Below the pieces are notes generated by a model. The model was not told the origin of the DNA and ran no database searches. It worked only from the letters and a program-made list of their open reading frames with translations. This document shows positions 1-14,500 of a stretch of DNA of 64,000 nt, in pieces. Made by a program: the position numbers and the translations under genes. Position 1 is the first letter of the stretch; each line of letters begins with the position of its first letter. Source of the stretch: Neelides folsomi (Eukaryota > Arthropoda > Collembola > Neelipleona > Neelidae); contig JAQGBZ010000003.1 of assembly GCA_034687125.1 (NCBI GenBank), positions 558,001 to 622,000 of the forward strand, read 5' to 3'.

Positions 1-1900
1 CGGCTCCTTATACAATCATCACATTTCCATTCCTTTTTGCTGTGATGTTCGGAGATGCAGGACACGCGACTCTGATGCTCGCCTTTGGGGCATGGATGTG
101 CATTAAAGAAAATACACTCGCACAGAAAAAGAGTACTAATGAGGTAACGAGGATTTAAATAGTCAATTCTTTAATTGGCATGTAATGATTTTATTACTAA
201 AATTATTATTTTATTATCTAGATTTGGAACATTTTTTTCGGAGGCCGATACATCATTCTTTTAATGGGTCTTTTCTCCTTCTATACTGGCATTATTTACA
301 ACGATGTTTTCTCAAAGTCTCTGAACATTTTTGGATCTTACTGGTTTGTAAATCGAACGATGTGGCCCACTGGAGATGATCTAACTCTTCACAAGGAAAT
401 CATGTTAGATCCCAAGACCTGTTATTTCCAATTTCCATATCCGGTTGGACTTGATCCGGTTTGGCAAGTAAGCAGTTTAAGTTATTTGGATTTAATTTTA
501 TACACATAGGTAATCATAATGTGATTTGCTATTTAAAACAATTTGAAGAATCAAAAGTAATAGTATTGGGAGTATGGTATGAAACAATTAATATGATTTT
601 TAGGTTGCGGACAACAAGATTGCATTTCTCAATGCATATAAAATGAAGATCTCAATTATTCTTGGAGTTATTCACATGTTATTTGGAGTTCTTCTCTCAC
701 TTTGGAATCATATTTACTTCAAACGTCTCATCAACATCTTTTGCGAATTCATTCCTCAACTCATCTTCATGTTGTTTCTCTTCCTTTACTTGTGTATCTT
801 GGTGTTTCACAAGTGGATAAATTATTATCCATTAGGAGGTCAGTTTCAACTCAATACGGAATTAATTACACAATAAAAATTGAATTAAAATTAGTATTAC
901 ATATTAAATATTTATCTGGTAAATTAATTTGGATCTTTGAAAATTTTAGATTTTGAGAATATGGGACCCAATTGCGCACCTTCGATTCTCATCACTTTCA
1001 TTAACATGGTTCTATTCAAAGGAGCAGAAAAGAAAGTTGGCGAATGCGAATTTTACATGTTCTCAGGGCAAGAAATTCTTCAAAAGATTCTCGTCTTGTC
1101 CGCTCTGTTATGTGTGCCATGGATGCTCCTCATTAAGCCATTCATTCTTAAGAGTCAAAATGCAAAGAAACTTAAAGGGGTAGAAATGAATAAAACTTAA
1201 GATTAATTAATTAAGATAAAGTAAATCATTTTTAAAGTAAATCACTTTGTATGTAATTTACAATTAAATAACTTTGCAGGGACCGAGTGTTGTTGTTACT
1301 TCGTCAGATGAAGAAATGGGTAATGGTGGACCCGATAATCATGTGGCCAATACAGATACGGCAGATGGACAGGGAGGTGGTGGTGGACACGGACACGGTG
1401 AAGAATTCGAATTTTCCGAAATCATTATCCATCAAGGAATTCATACAATTGAGTATGTGCTTGGATCCGTTTCTCATACAGCATCATATCTTCGACTTTG
1501 GGCCTTGTCACTCGCTCATGCACGTATGTAACTTTTTAATATAGATACCATAATTGGTATATTTTTACATAAGGGAAATTATAAATTTTTTAATTTGTGT
1601 TTTAATTTTATTTAATTTATGTTTTTAGAGCTTTCTGAAGTTCTCTGGTCGATGGTGATGAGAATTGGGCTCCAACAAACAAGTTACTTCGGAGGTGTTG
1701 TTCTTTGGGCTATCTTTGGAGCCTGGGCTGTTTTGACTGTTAGCATCCTGGTGTTGATGGAGGGTTTGTCGGCTTTCCTCCACACTCTTCGTCTCCATTG
1801 GGTTGAGTTCCAGTCAAAGTTTTATCTTGGTCAGGGCTATCTCTTCACTCCTTTCTCATTCAAGGAGATCCTCGATGCTGCGGATGCTGATGAAGAGTAA
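1..1900 (+). CDS. V-type proton ATPase 116 kDa subunit a, C-terminal part (5' end outside window)
   Basis: Subunit a of the V-ATPase V0 sector forms the two half-channels that move protons across vacuolar, endosomal and plasma membranes. Exons 1-143, 222-467, 604-838, 950-1179, 1280-1523 and 1629-1900 join in frame. The predicted peptide begins inside the conserved [14 protein letters not shown] segment, continues through the membrane helices and reaches [19 protein letters not shown], which holds the arginine needed for proton transport. It ends [15 protein letters not shown]. Between helices there is a Gly/His-rich loop ([11 protein letters not shown]). The N-terminal cytosolic half lies off the left edge, so the paralogue cannot be named; it resembles animal ATP6V0A1/UNC-32. 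A polyadenylation hexamer AATAAA lies at 1999-2004. Confidence 0.96.
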
Positions 1901-3614
<1,714 letters not shown>

Positions 3615-4233
3615 GCTTACATAAAGTGACGACTCATTCCACTACCTGTTATTTGACTAATCAAATGTTACAAAAGGTGTCTATTTAATGGTGTTAAACA
3701 AAAAATATGAGGAATAATAAAGTTTGGATGGTTAAAGTTAAAGCCTTATAGTATTCATTATTTATTTTCCAATGACTCGTAAATAACAATAATAATCACA
3801 TTTATGTTAATCTTGAGGAATTATTTAGTTATAATATTTCAATAAGTCTTTTAACTAGGTATCCATTTTATAATAGGGTTAACATTATCTATATCCCTTT
3901 CCATTAGTTAAACAATGTTTAATAGCCCTTCCCATTAACTAGTATCTTTATGACTCAACATTAAAACCGATTGCAATCACCTTTTATTATATAATTAGTC
4001 AGTAGTCTTTTGATAAGTTAAAGATTAAATAAGAATCTTAATTCATGATTGAATTAAAAGTAATTAACTGGAGAGATTTTGAGAGAGATTCTTATAAAAA
4101 TTGATTAGTTGAAATCAAGAGAAATAATTTGTAAAGAAACAAATCAATATTAAATCTTGGTTATAAATATAATATCCTGGATAAATAGTTACATATCTGA
4201 ATCTCTGAAGGGTATTTAAAGCTATGATAGTTA
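3615..4233. other. Intergenic between convergent genes
   Basis: It holds the TPI 3' UTR (AATAAA at 3716) and AT-rich sequence. No open frame or RNA gene that I can support. Confidence 0.6.
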
Positions 4234-5294
4234 TTATTTGAAAAGATTGACAGCGACTAGATGCCTGTTTAAGTTGCAATTAATATTCAGCTGCTCTAAT
4301 GGGCTTTTTTCTTCCGAGCTACGTGGAGAAAACTTTCGCTTCTTCGGTGTCGGAGACATAAACACATTTTCCTCTTCGACATCGATGAATTGAATTGTCT
4401 CGATCAATTCAGCTTCGTCTTCATCAGCAAAGTTTTTAGCACATTCTTCGCGATTCTTGGTGAACCTGTCGACCATTTCAGAGACGCTCATATCTTTTGA
4501 GATCCCGTCCCAGCGTTCTGCGGACATCTTCGAGGACATTTTCAATTTTTCATTTAAAGGGTCAGAAACTCGAATTTCATTTTTATTTGCCAACAAACTT
4601 AATTGAGTTTCAAGCTCAAAACAGCATGATTCAATAACGGAGTCCTCAATTTCGGATTGGAGCTGGAATAAAAATAGTACGTTTACATAAAAATACAATA
4701 TTCTGCCATACAATCAATAATATGTCAATTTATGTAAATTGTAAATGATTTATTTTATGTATTTATAATCTCATAAAATCTTACCAGTTGAGATAATGGG
4801 CCAATACTTGAGTAACTTGAGCTGGATAAAGGTGTAAATTGCTCTATGTCTACAGGTGGTTCAGAGACGAGCTCGTTAACGAATAAATATCCGCTTTTGA
4901 ATTTATCTTCTTCTTCTTCATGTTCAGTCTTTTCAAGAATCTAACAAAAGTTTATAAAAATATATAAATTAAAATTATATGGTGATTTGAATAATATTTT
5001 ATATAAAATAAAAAAAGATGTATATTATTACCAAATTGTTATTGGGCTCCTCAATAACTTCTTTAACAGGAGACTTCTCAATAACATAATTTTTAAAGTC
5101 CAAGGCTCTTGGTTTAAACTTCCTTATAGCATTTATTCCAAACAATCGAGCAAATTTTTCAGGAAGGCCAAATGGCGAGATTGGATGAGCCTTGATCACT
5201 ATTAATTTACATAAAATGAATTTGACAACTTCCCAAAAATGAAATTCAAACCTATAATTATCTTTAAATATAATTTAAAGGTGATTCACTTACT
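4234..5294 (-). CDS. Unrecognised acidic protein with basic SP/TP C-terminus
   Basis: I do not recognise this protein. Exons 5198-5032, 4940-4785 and 4662-4234 join in frame. The first ATG appears when the A at 5294 is spliced to TG at 5198-5197, so the start codon would span an intron. Upstream the frame stays open for about 20 codons (ending NEQDWDKT) without another ATG, so a further 5' exon is possible. The predicted protein is about 250 residues. It starts MIKAHPISPFGLPEKFARLF, has an acidic run (HEEEED) and ends with a basic patch with SP/TP sites (SPTPKKRKFSPRSS) that could be a nuclear localisation signal under proline-directed kinase control. That role is inference. No enzyme motif or membrane segment is visible. 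Confidence 0.6.
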
Positions 5295-6012
5295 TGTCTT
5301 ATCCCAGTCTTGTTCGTTTCCTATACTTATAGTATGATTTATGCTCTTCAGCTTATATCAATAATTAACGAAGATAAATTCCTTTAAATAAATGTAGCAA
5401 TATTTGGCATTGACTTGACCGGGTAATTTCTACGATTGGTGACTTTAATGATCTATTCAGGTTAATACATTGAATTAGGATTCTTTTATACTTTAGGAAT
5501 AAATAAAACTTAATGACTCCCTTTGTTTTAATTTTAAATGGGTTTTGAAAGGGGAATTTAAATTGGCAAGAAAGAAAGCTTGAGGGAGAATTGCAAAACG
5601 CAACGACTAAAATGCAATGAGGCCCGCGGCTCTCCCGGCACTTCCTTTCCCTCCAAAACCACTACCTAAGATCATACAGAACCAGAGATGCTGCGAGACA
5701 TACAAATTTGCATATACTTATTTCTCAATCTGCATGCATTGACAAACAAGCCATATAAGAAGAACAATCAATAACGACCATTCACCTAATCACAAATTAA
5801 TTAAAAATCATAGAATTTGGGGTCATACAAGAAAAATGGCTTTCTCCTCATAAATGCTTTCTCTTATTCTTTATTTCGCTCCATTCCCTGCCTAGTAACC
5901 ACAATTTATACTTTTAAAAAATTATTCAAACGGATAAAAATGTAAAAAAAATCGAGTTGAGCGATTTAGTGAATTGAACATTGAACTCTCGATATCTCCG
6001 ATTTGAGCGATA
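5295..6012. other. Divergent intergenic region
   Basis: It lies between the minus-strand gene at 4234-5294 and the plus-strand gene from 6013. It is mostly AT-rich, with a short GC-rich patch at about 5620-5660 (gaggcccgcggctctcccgg) that could be promoter-associated. No supported coding sequence. Confidence 0.4.
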
Positions 6013-7068
6013 ATGGAGAATAACGGGAATAACGAGAATAATGATCGTACGGCGGAGTGGGTGGAGGGAGTTCAGAGGAAAAGAGAAGAGCTGGCTAAGA
6101 ATCCCATTTACCAGGCGCTGATGTTCGAAGAAAAAGAAACGGCTGGACATCATCCTGCTTCTGGTGACCTCAAAAGAAGCCCCAAACTCCATAAATCTCC
6201 TTCATCTCAAAATGCTGGCGATTCTAATAAAGGTCCAGTTATTCAGACGGCTGGAAAGGTTCTATAAAATACTTATTCAATTTATCTATGTACATTGTAT
6301 TGCATACCATATTATATTTACTTCGGTAATTATTACATTTTATGAATGTGTACGCATTCTAATAATGTTCATTTGGTCATTAAGGACTTATTGTCCTGGT
6401 TCGCTAGTGTGAATGCGTCTAGAAAGCAAATGGACGAGAAGGAAGAGAAAAAGAGAAGACGGAAGGAGAAGAAGAACCGAGAACGACGTGAGAGAGAAAG
6501 AGAAGAAAAAAGAAGGGATGAAAAGGACAAGGAAGATAAGAAGAAGAAAAAGGATGATGATAAAAAAGACAAAGAAAATGACGAAGAAGAGGAGGACAAA
6601 GATAAAAAGAAGGAAAAGAAGAAAACAGAAGAGACGGAGAAGAAGAAGATCAAGGCCCAGAAGGAGAAGCGGCAGAAGCAAAAGGATGAGGAAAAGGGCG
6701 AAGGAGACATCAAAGGAGAAGAAGAAAAAGATTTGGAAGGTGAAGGAGGCGAAGAGAGGTTTAAAAAACATGGTTGGTGGTGGTTTGGATTCATCATCTT
6801 TATGCTCATCTTCATCTTGGTAAGATTTTCAATGAATAATAAATAGATTAATAGCTCAATTATTTATTAAATACCTGTAATTTATTTATTGTTGTTAAAT
6901 AATTTTCTTATTAGCTAAGATTACAATACTTGTCATTAGCTTCTATATAAATTGTAGTATTAATACAAATAATTAATCAAATTCTTTAATTTTCAGTTGT
7001 TGATTTTAATGGGATGTCACATTATTCCTGCATTCGAACAGAAAGAAGAGGTGAAACATGTGGATTAA
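6013..7068 (+). CDS. Lys/Glu-rich (KEKE) protein with C-terminal membrane anchor
   Basis: Family not recognised. Exons 6013-6258, 6385-6819 and 6997-7068 encode about 250 residues. The N-terminus is polar (MENNGNNENNDRTAEWVEG). The middle, residues about 95-205, is an almost uninterrupted run of Lys, Glu, Arg and Asp (units such as KKKKKDDDKKDKE). A tryptophan cluster (HGWWWFG) is followed by a single hydrophobic helix (FIIFMLIFILLLILMG) and a 15-residue tail. This is the layout of a tail-anchored protein with a cytosolic charged domain. KEKE stretches also occur in triadin and junctin, but there the membrane helix is N-terminal, so I do not assign it to them. Exon 2 uses a weak acceptor (attaag at 6384), chosen because it keeps the frame open. 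Confidence 0.75.
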
Positions 7069-7785
7069 TTCTTTACAGAAATGGATTTTAGATCAGTTTG
7101 TTTTCATATTGTTAACACGAACTTTAATTCTTGTACTTTAATACAGCTATGCTATAATACAGTATCTATTAATCTTAGTCTTACAAATAACCCTATGTAT
7201 ATTAAACTTTGTAAGTATCAATTTGTTCTTAGAATTAATAAATTTTTACTTTTATTCTTTGATTAATTGACCTGTTAATTTCTTCCTGGTTAAGTTGAAT
7301 GCAACACATAATAAATAGTACGTCCCATACAAAAACATCATTACTCAATAATTAACTTTCAAAAATTCGACTGGTTCTGGTTAGTATTAAATTATGAAGG
7401 CGAATATAAAGACAATAAAAGGATACGCTACAAACCTTCCACTTACATTTAATGCACTTACTCTTAATCTACCATCCCCATGTTTACTTTGGAAAATATA
7501 GTATGATGTTTAAAAAATAAAATCACTAATTATTTCATTTGATTCAAGTTAAAATTCACCAATCCTGACGGATCTCAATTCTCAATTTGATGAAAAAAGA
7601 GTATAAAAATGTAAGTTTTACTTTAAACAAATAAAATGCACATACCCTAATACATATTATGACATGTACTGGATAATGTATCAGTAATCACTTTTAGCCA
7701 ATTCATTTAAATTCAGTCTTTGATTAGTTTGAGCGTCGTCTTCAGTTGGAGCACAGGTCAAGTGGGAGTCATTTCTACGTCAAAT
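7069..7785. other. Intergenic between two tandem plus-strand genes
   Basis: AT-rich. The frame at 7081-7266 is low-complexity and carries no family signal. I see nothing else. Confidence 0.5.
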
Positions 7786-8369
7786 ATGGATCCGAAAGGG
7801 AGTGGAGAAATGTCACTGGTGGGGGATCAGAATATGGATATGGTAAACGATGATTAAAAACCAAGCTATTTAATATTACTCTAATGGGAGTTTAAATTAT
7901 GAATGCAACAAACAATTCAATCCATTCCCTGTATGTAAATAACTATAATATTAAAATAATTTTTTAGGATATAGCTAAGCACGTAAGTCCTTCGTTCTTC
8001 AGGGCTCCGATCTTCATTCAGATGATGGAAGTTCCAGAGGGAGAAACTTTCCTTGATGAAAAGGAATTAGTCGAATCAGGCCAAATGAGTGAAGAAGCCA
8101 TTCGAAGGAGAAAAGAAAGTAACAGGAAGAAAATAATCAAATTTTGTAAAAGGTTCATAAATTAAATGAAATGATTAGCTTCCTATGATCTCAAACTTTA
8201 ATATAAAAATTATCCTAATATCTTAAAGTTTTTAGTACATAATTATAATTAAAAATTAAAATAATTTATTTTACTTTTTAGGGTCTTCACTATAGGACTT
8301 ATCCTGTTGGTCTACCTCTTTATATTTTATTTCATGTTCGTTCATTATATTTTAATGGCTCATCTTTAA
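7786..8369 (+). CDS. Small protein with C-terminal membrane anchor
   Basis: Not recognised. Exons 7786-7842, 7968-8152 and 8282-8369 encode 109 residues. The phases close exactly (0, then 2 into 1), which supports the model despite its small size. The N-terminus starts MDPKGSGEMSLVGDQNMDM. A basic stretch (RRRKESNRKKIIKFCKR) directly precedes one hydrophobic helix (VFTIGLILLVYLFIFYFMFV) that runs nearly to the C-terminus, so it should be tail-anchored with its N-terminus in the cytosol. It lies in the same orientation 717 bases after the KEKE tail-anchored gene, but I see no sequence similarity beyond topology. Confidence 0.65.
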
Positions 8370-8557
8370 CACGTCTGATCTATCTCCTATCCTAAACTTC
8401 AATGTCATGCTCAACTTTCTCAAAATTGTGAACTAAAATTCCTCAAGTAATGAAATAAATAGACAGAATTTAGAAAAGAATCTGTATATATTTTTATTAT
8501 TTTTAATAACGTTTAACATTCTGTAATAAATTAATTAATTAAGCATATATCATATTT

Positions 8558-11500
8558 TTAAACGATGGTACATAAATTAGAGGCTTCTCTCCGCTCTGAG
8601 ATTTTCGGCGGTGGTTTGATGAATTTACGGCCGACCAGTCGGGGTTTTAAACTTCGCACCGTTTGTGATGACTGGGAAACTGAAGGTTCTTCAGTGGGAC
8701 TTTCGCCTCTCGGCGCTTCTTCATCTTTCTTGGGAACTTCTTTGGGGGTTTCAACTCCAAGCTCACTGATGTTGATTCGAATTTTGAGACCGCTTGGCGC
8801 CAGCGCCGGTCCTCCTCCTCTGTCTGCATCAATATCTATACAAATAAAAATTGAATTATTAATTGAATTTAACTAGGAATATTCCTAATTTTTATAATTA
8901 AATCATTATATTATTGTAATGTGGCGTCCGTTTCGGCACATTGTTTTACCATAAATGGGCTACAATGCTTCCTACTTAGCCAATATTTACTTTTCCCCTT
9001 TTCAAATATTGATTTGGCACTGAATTTATCATTAGGATAAAACAGCGTGGCGATTGGGGCTACAATTAATTATTAATGACACTTTAAAGATTATATTTAC
9101 CTTGAAATCTAAAGTTCCCATCAATTTCGGCAACCATTTGGTTATGTTGCTCGGGTTCTTTCTCTACGATTTCCTCATCTGAACTTAGGTCAAGTTCAAT
9201 AGGTTCGTTGTTATTCAAAGAAGAAATTTCTTTCAACTTTTCTGCGTCCTCCGTTGGCTTCTCCTCTTCCACAGGTGTTGATTCTTCCGGCTCATCCATA
9301 GGTTCAACTTTGATTCGCGGAAAGTCAAACACCATTGACTGGTAGTGGATTCGAGGAGGTGACAAAGCCCCGCGACTTCGATCGTCGCCCTCCGTCAAGG
9401 CAATGTCAAAAACAGAAGTTGGGGGTCGAGAATCATCAGAGGTCAATCCTGGTAGGTCGAACTCCTCTTCAATATTGATGACTTGCGGGGGAGCGGCAGG
9501 GGTTGTGGGGGCTGAAATGGGTGGACTTGGCGGTGATGGCGGTGAGCCATCGATTTCAATGGCTTTGATGTCATTTGACTCAATTTTGGTTTCAACTTTG
9601 GGGGCTTCGTCGTCCTCAACGTCGATTTCCATAAGGACGACTTCTTTCTTTCCTTCCTTCAGGATCAAAACTTCGTCTTCCTCTTCGACAGGGGGTGGTG
9701 GGGATGGAAGTAAAGCCGCTGCTTCTGCAGCTTCCATTGCTGCTTTCATATCCTAAATTAATAAAAAGATTATTTAATTAATATTGTACATTACATAATT
9801 TATGTATTAAGTTAAACTTGCGATAAAAAATAAAATTAAGTTTCACTTACATGATGGCATGTGGGATGATAAATAATTTTCTTTGTTGGGTCGTCTTCGT
9901 CGTCTGCAAGTAAGGCGTCTTTGAGTCTCCACTCTTCCCTTTCTTTGTCCCAAAAGGAGTCAAAGGATTCGAAGCATTGTGGACATTTTGCACCTTCGTG
10001 TCCAAGAGATAAAACAGTGAACATATCTGGATTAAGAACAGTGGCAGGACTTCTATCAAGTTCTCCTCCTATTGACTTTTCATTGACTTCAAATAAACTT
10101 GCAGCTATAAAATATTAAAAAAACATTAAGTTAAACAATAATAAATATTTTTACTTTGATTAAAATTTTAATTAACAAATATTGAAGGTAATAAATTAGT
10201 TTTACCTCGATCCTCAAGATCAGCAACTTCTTCATATTGAATCCAATCAGAAAGGTCATAGTACCATTTACGACTTTGAGCAATTTTAGATTCACGCTTT
10301 TCCCTTCGGTTCACTCTAAAGTGCCAATCTAAATGTTGACTATATCTGAAAGGAATTAAAAACACATTTTAATATTTAAAAGTTTATTTTTCGATGTAAG
10401 TAATAAGTGAATTTGATTGGGTATTAAAGTTAAGGGTTTAAAAAATACCTTAAGGTTTGGTCAGGAGGAAATCGAAGCCCACATGATCCACATTGATCCC
10501 CAGCCGTAAGTTGTAAAATTAATCCCGACTGTTTGGTCTTCAAATCCCCATCGAATCGAATATTAATTGCAGGTGGGGGCGGGGGTAGTGTAATAGAATC
10601 TTCTTCAATTTCTTCTTCCTCTTCCTTCTTCACTTCCTCTTCTGCAGATTCCTCTGCCTCAACTTTGGGTGATGAATTGGCAGGGAGCAAACCGCTATTT
10701 ATTAAATTTGATATAAGTTCTGAAATATTGATTGAAGGAGGAGGAGGTGAAGGAACTTCTCTTCTTTCTGACTCATAAGACTTTGAAGATTCTTCAGCCA
10801 CTTTTTCCTCAGTGTCTCCAGTAGGAGTGAGAAGATTTGTAAGATGGTCCAAAGGATTAGCTTCAATTCGATGAATTCTCCCCAGTGGATTCGGAAGAAG
10901 TGCAGGTCTTGGTTGAAATCCGCCCCGTCCACCTCGGAATCCTCTTCCACCTCTTGAACCCATACCTTGAAATAAATTAAGCAAATCAACAATATATACT
11001 TATACAAACTAAATAAAAATAAAATAAAAATTGAAATGACAAAATAAATTTCAAATAATTAAGTTATAATTTTATACAATCTTACAATTTCCTCTTTTAA
11101 AAGCAAATGTCCTACCAAAATCTGGTGGGTTTTCTTTCGAGTCTTGAGGAGCTCGACTTCTGACAAAAGCAGTCATGGCTGCGTGATGGGCGGGAGTCAA
11201 GTCGGAGAATCTTAGGAAATGTTTTCGCCCAGTTGGCAGCGTCACGCTCATTGGTAAACCTCCAAAGTTTGTAGGAAAAGGACGGCCATTGAGAATGACA
11301 CAGTTAAAACCATCACAGAATCGTAAAAGAAGTGGAAACCCGCAAAGATCTACAAAATTCAATTGAAAATTATTTTCAATTTTTTAATTTAAAATATCTA
11401 AATATTTATTTATTTTCCAAAGCCCTAAATTCAAGATTATCAATAATCTTTTATTATTTTTTAATATTAACTTACCAATAAGTTGAAGTTTTTCATCGAG

Positions 11501-14500
11501 AAAAATTGGAACTGTATGACTCGCATCCATAATTAAGGAAATTCGTCCAGCTAAAAGATCAAATCTGATCGCCTTCCCAACTTCAACCTGAGGAGGAGGC
11601 CCTTCGAGCGTAAAATTGTGCATCCGATTATCGCACATTATCTAAAAACAATTAACCATTTTACTATTAAGAAATTCATAATTATACCCCATTCCACAAA
11701 CTTGTGAAGCTGAGTTTATACTAGATTCTTATTAAAAACAATTAAAATAAATAGAAAATACTTTATCAACACGTTTTCTTACCCTCACTGGAGGTCCACC
11801 AAAACAAGCTTCATAATGAAGTCCATCTACATATAATTCTCGAGTTGGAGCTCCGATCTTCATCATATGCTTTATTTTATCCAAATAAAAAACTCTTGGC
11901 TCTCCAATGACGCACCTCATCGGCTCCATATCGACAACGATATTCCTTGGTGGAGATGCTTTTTGAAAACTTATTTCTTTTGGTTCTTCAGCACCCCATG
12001 GACCAAGAAGGACAATCGCCGTGTCTCCATAAAACCTCACTTGCCTTATAACCTTATCAAGGGGAATTCCTGCCGACGTGTCCCGCTCTGCGGTCCTCAA
12101 CTCAAGCTCAGAAGCAGGAGGGATAAGATCATCGGCAGGGATGATGGGAGCAGCAGACAAAGCTTCTTCGAATGGATTGGGACCACGTGGAGGAGGTGGA
12201 CCACTTGGACCAACTCCAGGTGGGCCGATGCCTGGACCCCATGGACCATTCGGTGGCCCACCATGCCCACCCCATCCGCCGGGACCATAAGGAGGAAATT
12301 CATTACCACGACCAAAACCACCGCCGTTTCCGCCTACCCAACGATCACCTTCAACCACAAATATCCAATTAGCAAATCAATCAAATAATTATTAAATTTT
12401 AATGCACAATAAATTGTCTAATTACCACCGGTGTTCCATGGATTATGCATTTTATGTGGCATTGGCATTCTAGGGATCATTTGTTGTTGTTGCTGTTGTT
12501 GCTGCTGTTGGAGCTGTTGCTTCTGAACTTCTCTAATCTTCATCACTTCATTGATCTTGATGAGATCCTTGACGATCTTTTCATACTGATCATTCGTCAG
12601 CTCTCCACGGTCGAGCTTATCCTTCGCTAACCCTAAAGCCCTCTTGGCCCTTTCTCCATTCATTTCCCCATAAGGTCGGTCAATGAATTCCGCTCTGAAG
12701 GCTTCAACTGGATCAATTGAATTCACGCTGCTCCTCCGGTCCAAATTCCTCTTTCGTTCTTCGGGATCATCTAAATCAAATATAAAATTAATTCCATCCC
12801 TGATATCTGCGAATGAATATCTCAAAAGGAAATAACTAAATTCTCACCAGACAGCCTATTGTAGAGTAACGGGCGACCAAGTGGATCATTTGTGGATGCA
12901 GGGGACTGCGGTGGAAGCGGCCTTGATGGAACTTGCTCTTTAGCCCTCTTGACCTGAAGTTGCTGCTGTCGGAGATCAACGTCCACCCGCCCAAATAACA
13001 AGCTTGAAGAAGGGGGAAGAAGATGAGTTAAAATGATCAGAACCCATACAACTAAAAAATCATCCTCCGATTCGGCACAACTCCATTTATTGAAAAGACA
13101 TGTACAGTTCCAGTACAAATAATTTCATTTTCATAAACACACACACATTCTTTTTTTAAAAATTCATGTTTAATCATCTTGTATCAATTTATCATTATTA
13201 TCATTTCCTCTCGTTCATGACCCATAGATTTATTAATATCACAGATTTCCCTTACCGAGGAATTTAACCTACTTATCAAATATCAGTAATTTAACTACAT
13301 AATTCATAAATATCATAATACTTAATTAATAGTAAAAATAATAACTTTCAATCTTTCGTCAATCACCATTCCACCAAATCTTAGTCATAATATTATATAA
13401 ATATTTGTATTATTATAAATTAATCCTTTATAACTTCATACTCATCATAATACTCATTAATATCACAATAATTTAAAGTTAGTCAGCTAACAACCCGTAA
13501 TATGTATTTAACAACAGAAAAATATATGATTCTATAATTCCATATCAAGCTAATTGCAATAATAAAAAAAGTGGAGAATGAAAAAAAAAACTTATTATTC
13601 TTTTAATAAAAACATTGGAAAAAGTCTTAAAGTTTTCCAACCTCTGGAATGGTGACTGATATCTAGATATATGAGATGATGTAAATTTGTACTCGTCCAA
13701 GATGTTTTGCTGTTGCAGGGAATGCCCCGATGATCGTCCTCGTAAATCCACGTCTTTCATCTCCATTCTGCAGTCGGAGTCCTCAAGAGCGTCGTCGTCC
13801 ATGTTGTTCGCTGGTCGTTTCCTGTAATTCCTCGATAAGACAGCCGTCGTTCGACGTTTCATTTCTTCCTCCCGGTTCTTCCCTTTGCCTCCTCCCTTTT
13901 TCCTCTTCTCTACCGGCATGAGCGGAGGAATGGCCGGCTTAATTGGTTTAATGGTCAAGACCTCAACTTCGTCATCATCAACAGCTTTTTTCCTCTCAGG
14001 AGATCGTCTTCTCCTTTTGCTGCTACTACTCTCTTTGGACACGACAGAATCAGTGAGGGATCTTTTCCTTTCAGTATCTTTGGGTGATCGAGTGGAACTT
14101 GTCGAAGGTGACTTATTTTTCCTGTCCTTCTTTTTTGAAGGGGATGAGGATGAATCTTTTTTCTTTTCTGGTGTTTTAGGAGAACTTCGACGTTCACGAC
14201 TTCTTTCTCGTTCTCTTTCATTCCTCTCATTCTTTTCTCGTTCTCTTTGCTCTCGTTCGTTCCTTTCACGTTCTCTCTCACTCCGTTCTCTTTCCATTCG
14301 AGCTTCCCGCTCTCGTTCCATTCGAAGTTCTCTTTCACGTTCCAATCGAACTCGTTCGGCTTGTTCTCGTTCAATTCTTTCGGCTCGTTCAGCTCGTTCT
14401 CTCTCAAGTCTATCAGATCGTTCGCGTTCACGTTCGGCCCGCTCACGTTCTTTTTCTAGTCTTTCTCGTTCGATTCGTTCCTTGTCAGCTCTTTCCCTCT

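Noticed and set aside
6369-6815. Long minus-strand Ser/Phe-rich and Phe/Leu-rich frames
   Set aside because: Antisense shadows of the purine-rich KEKE exon.
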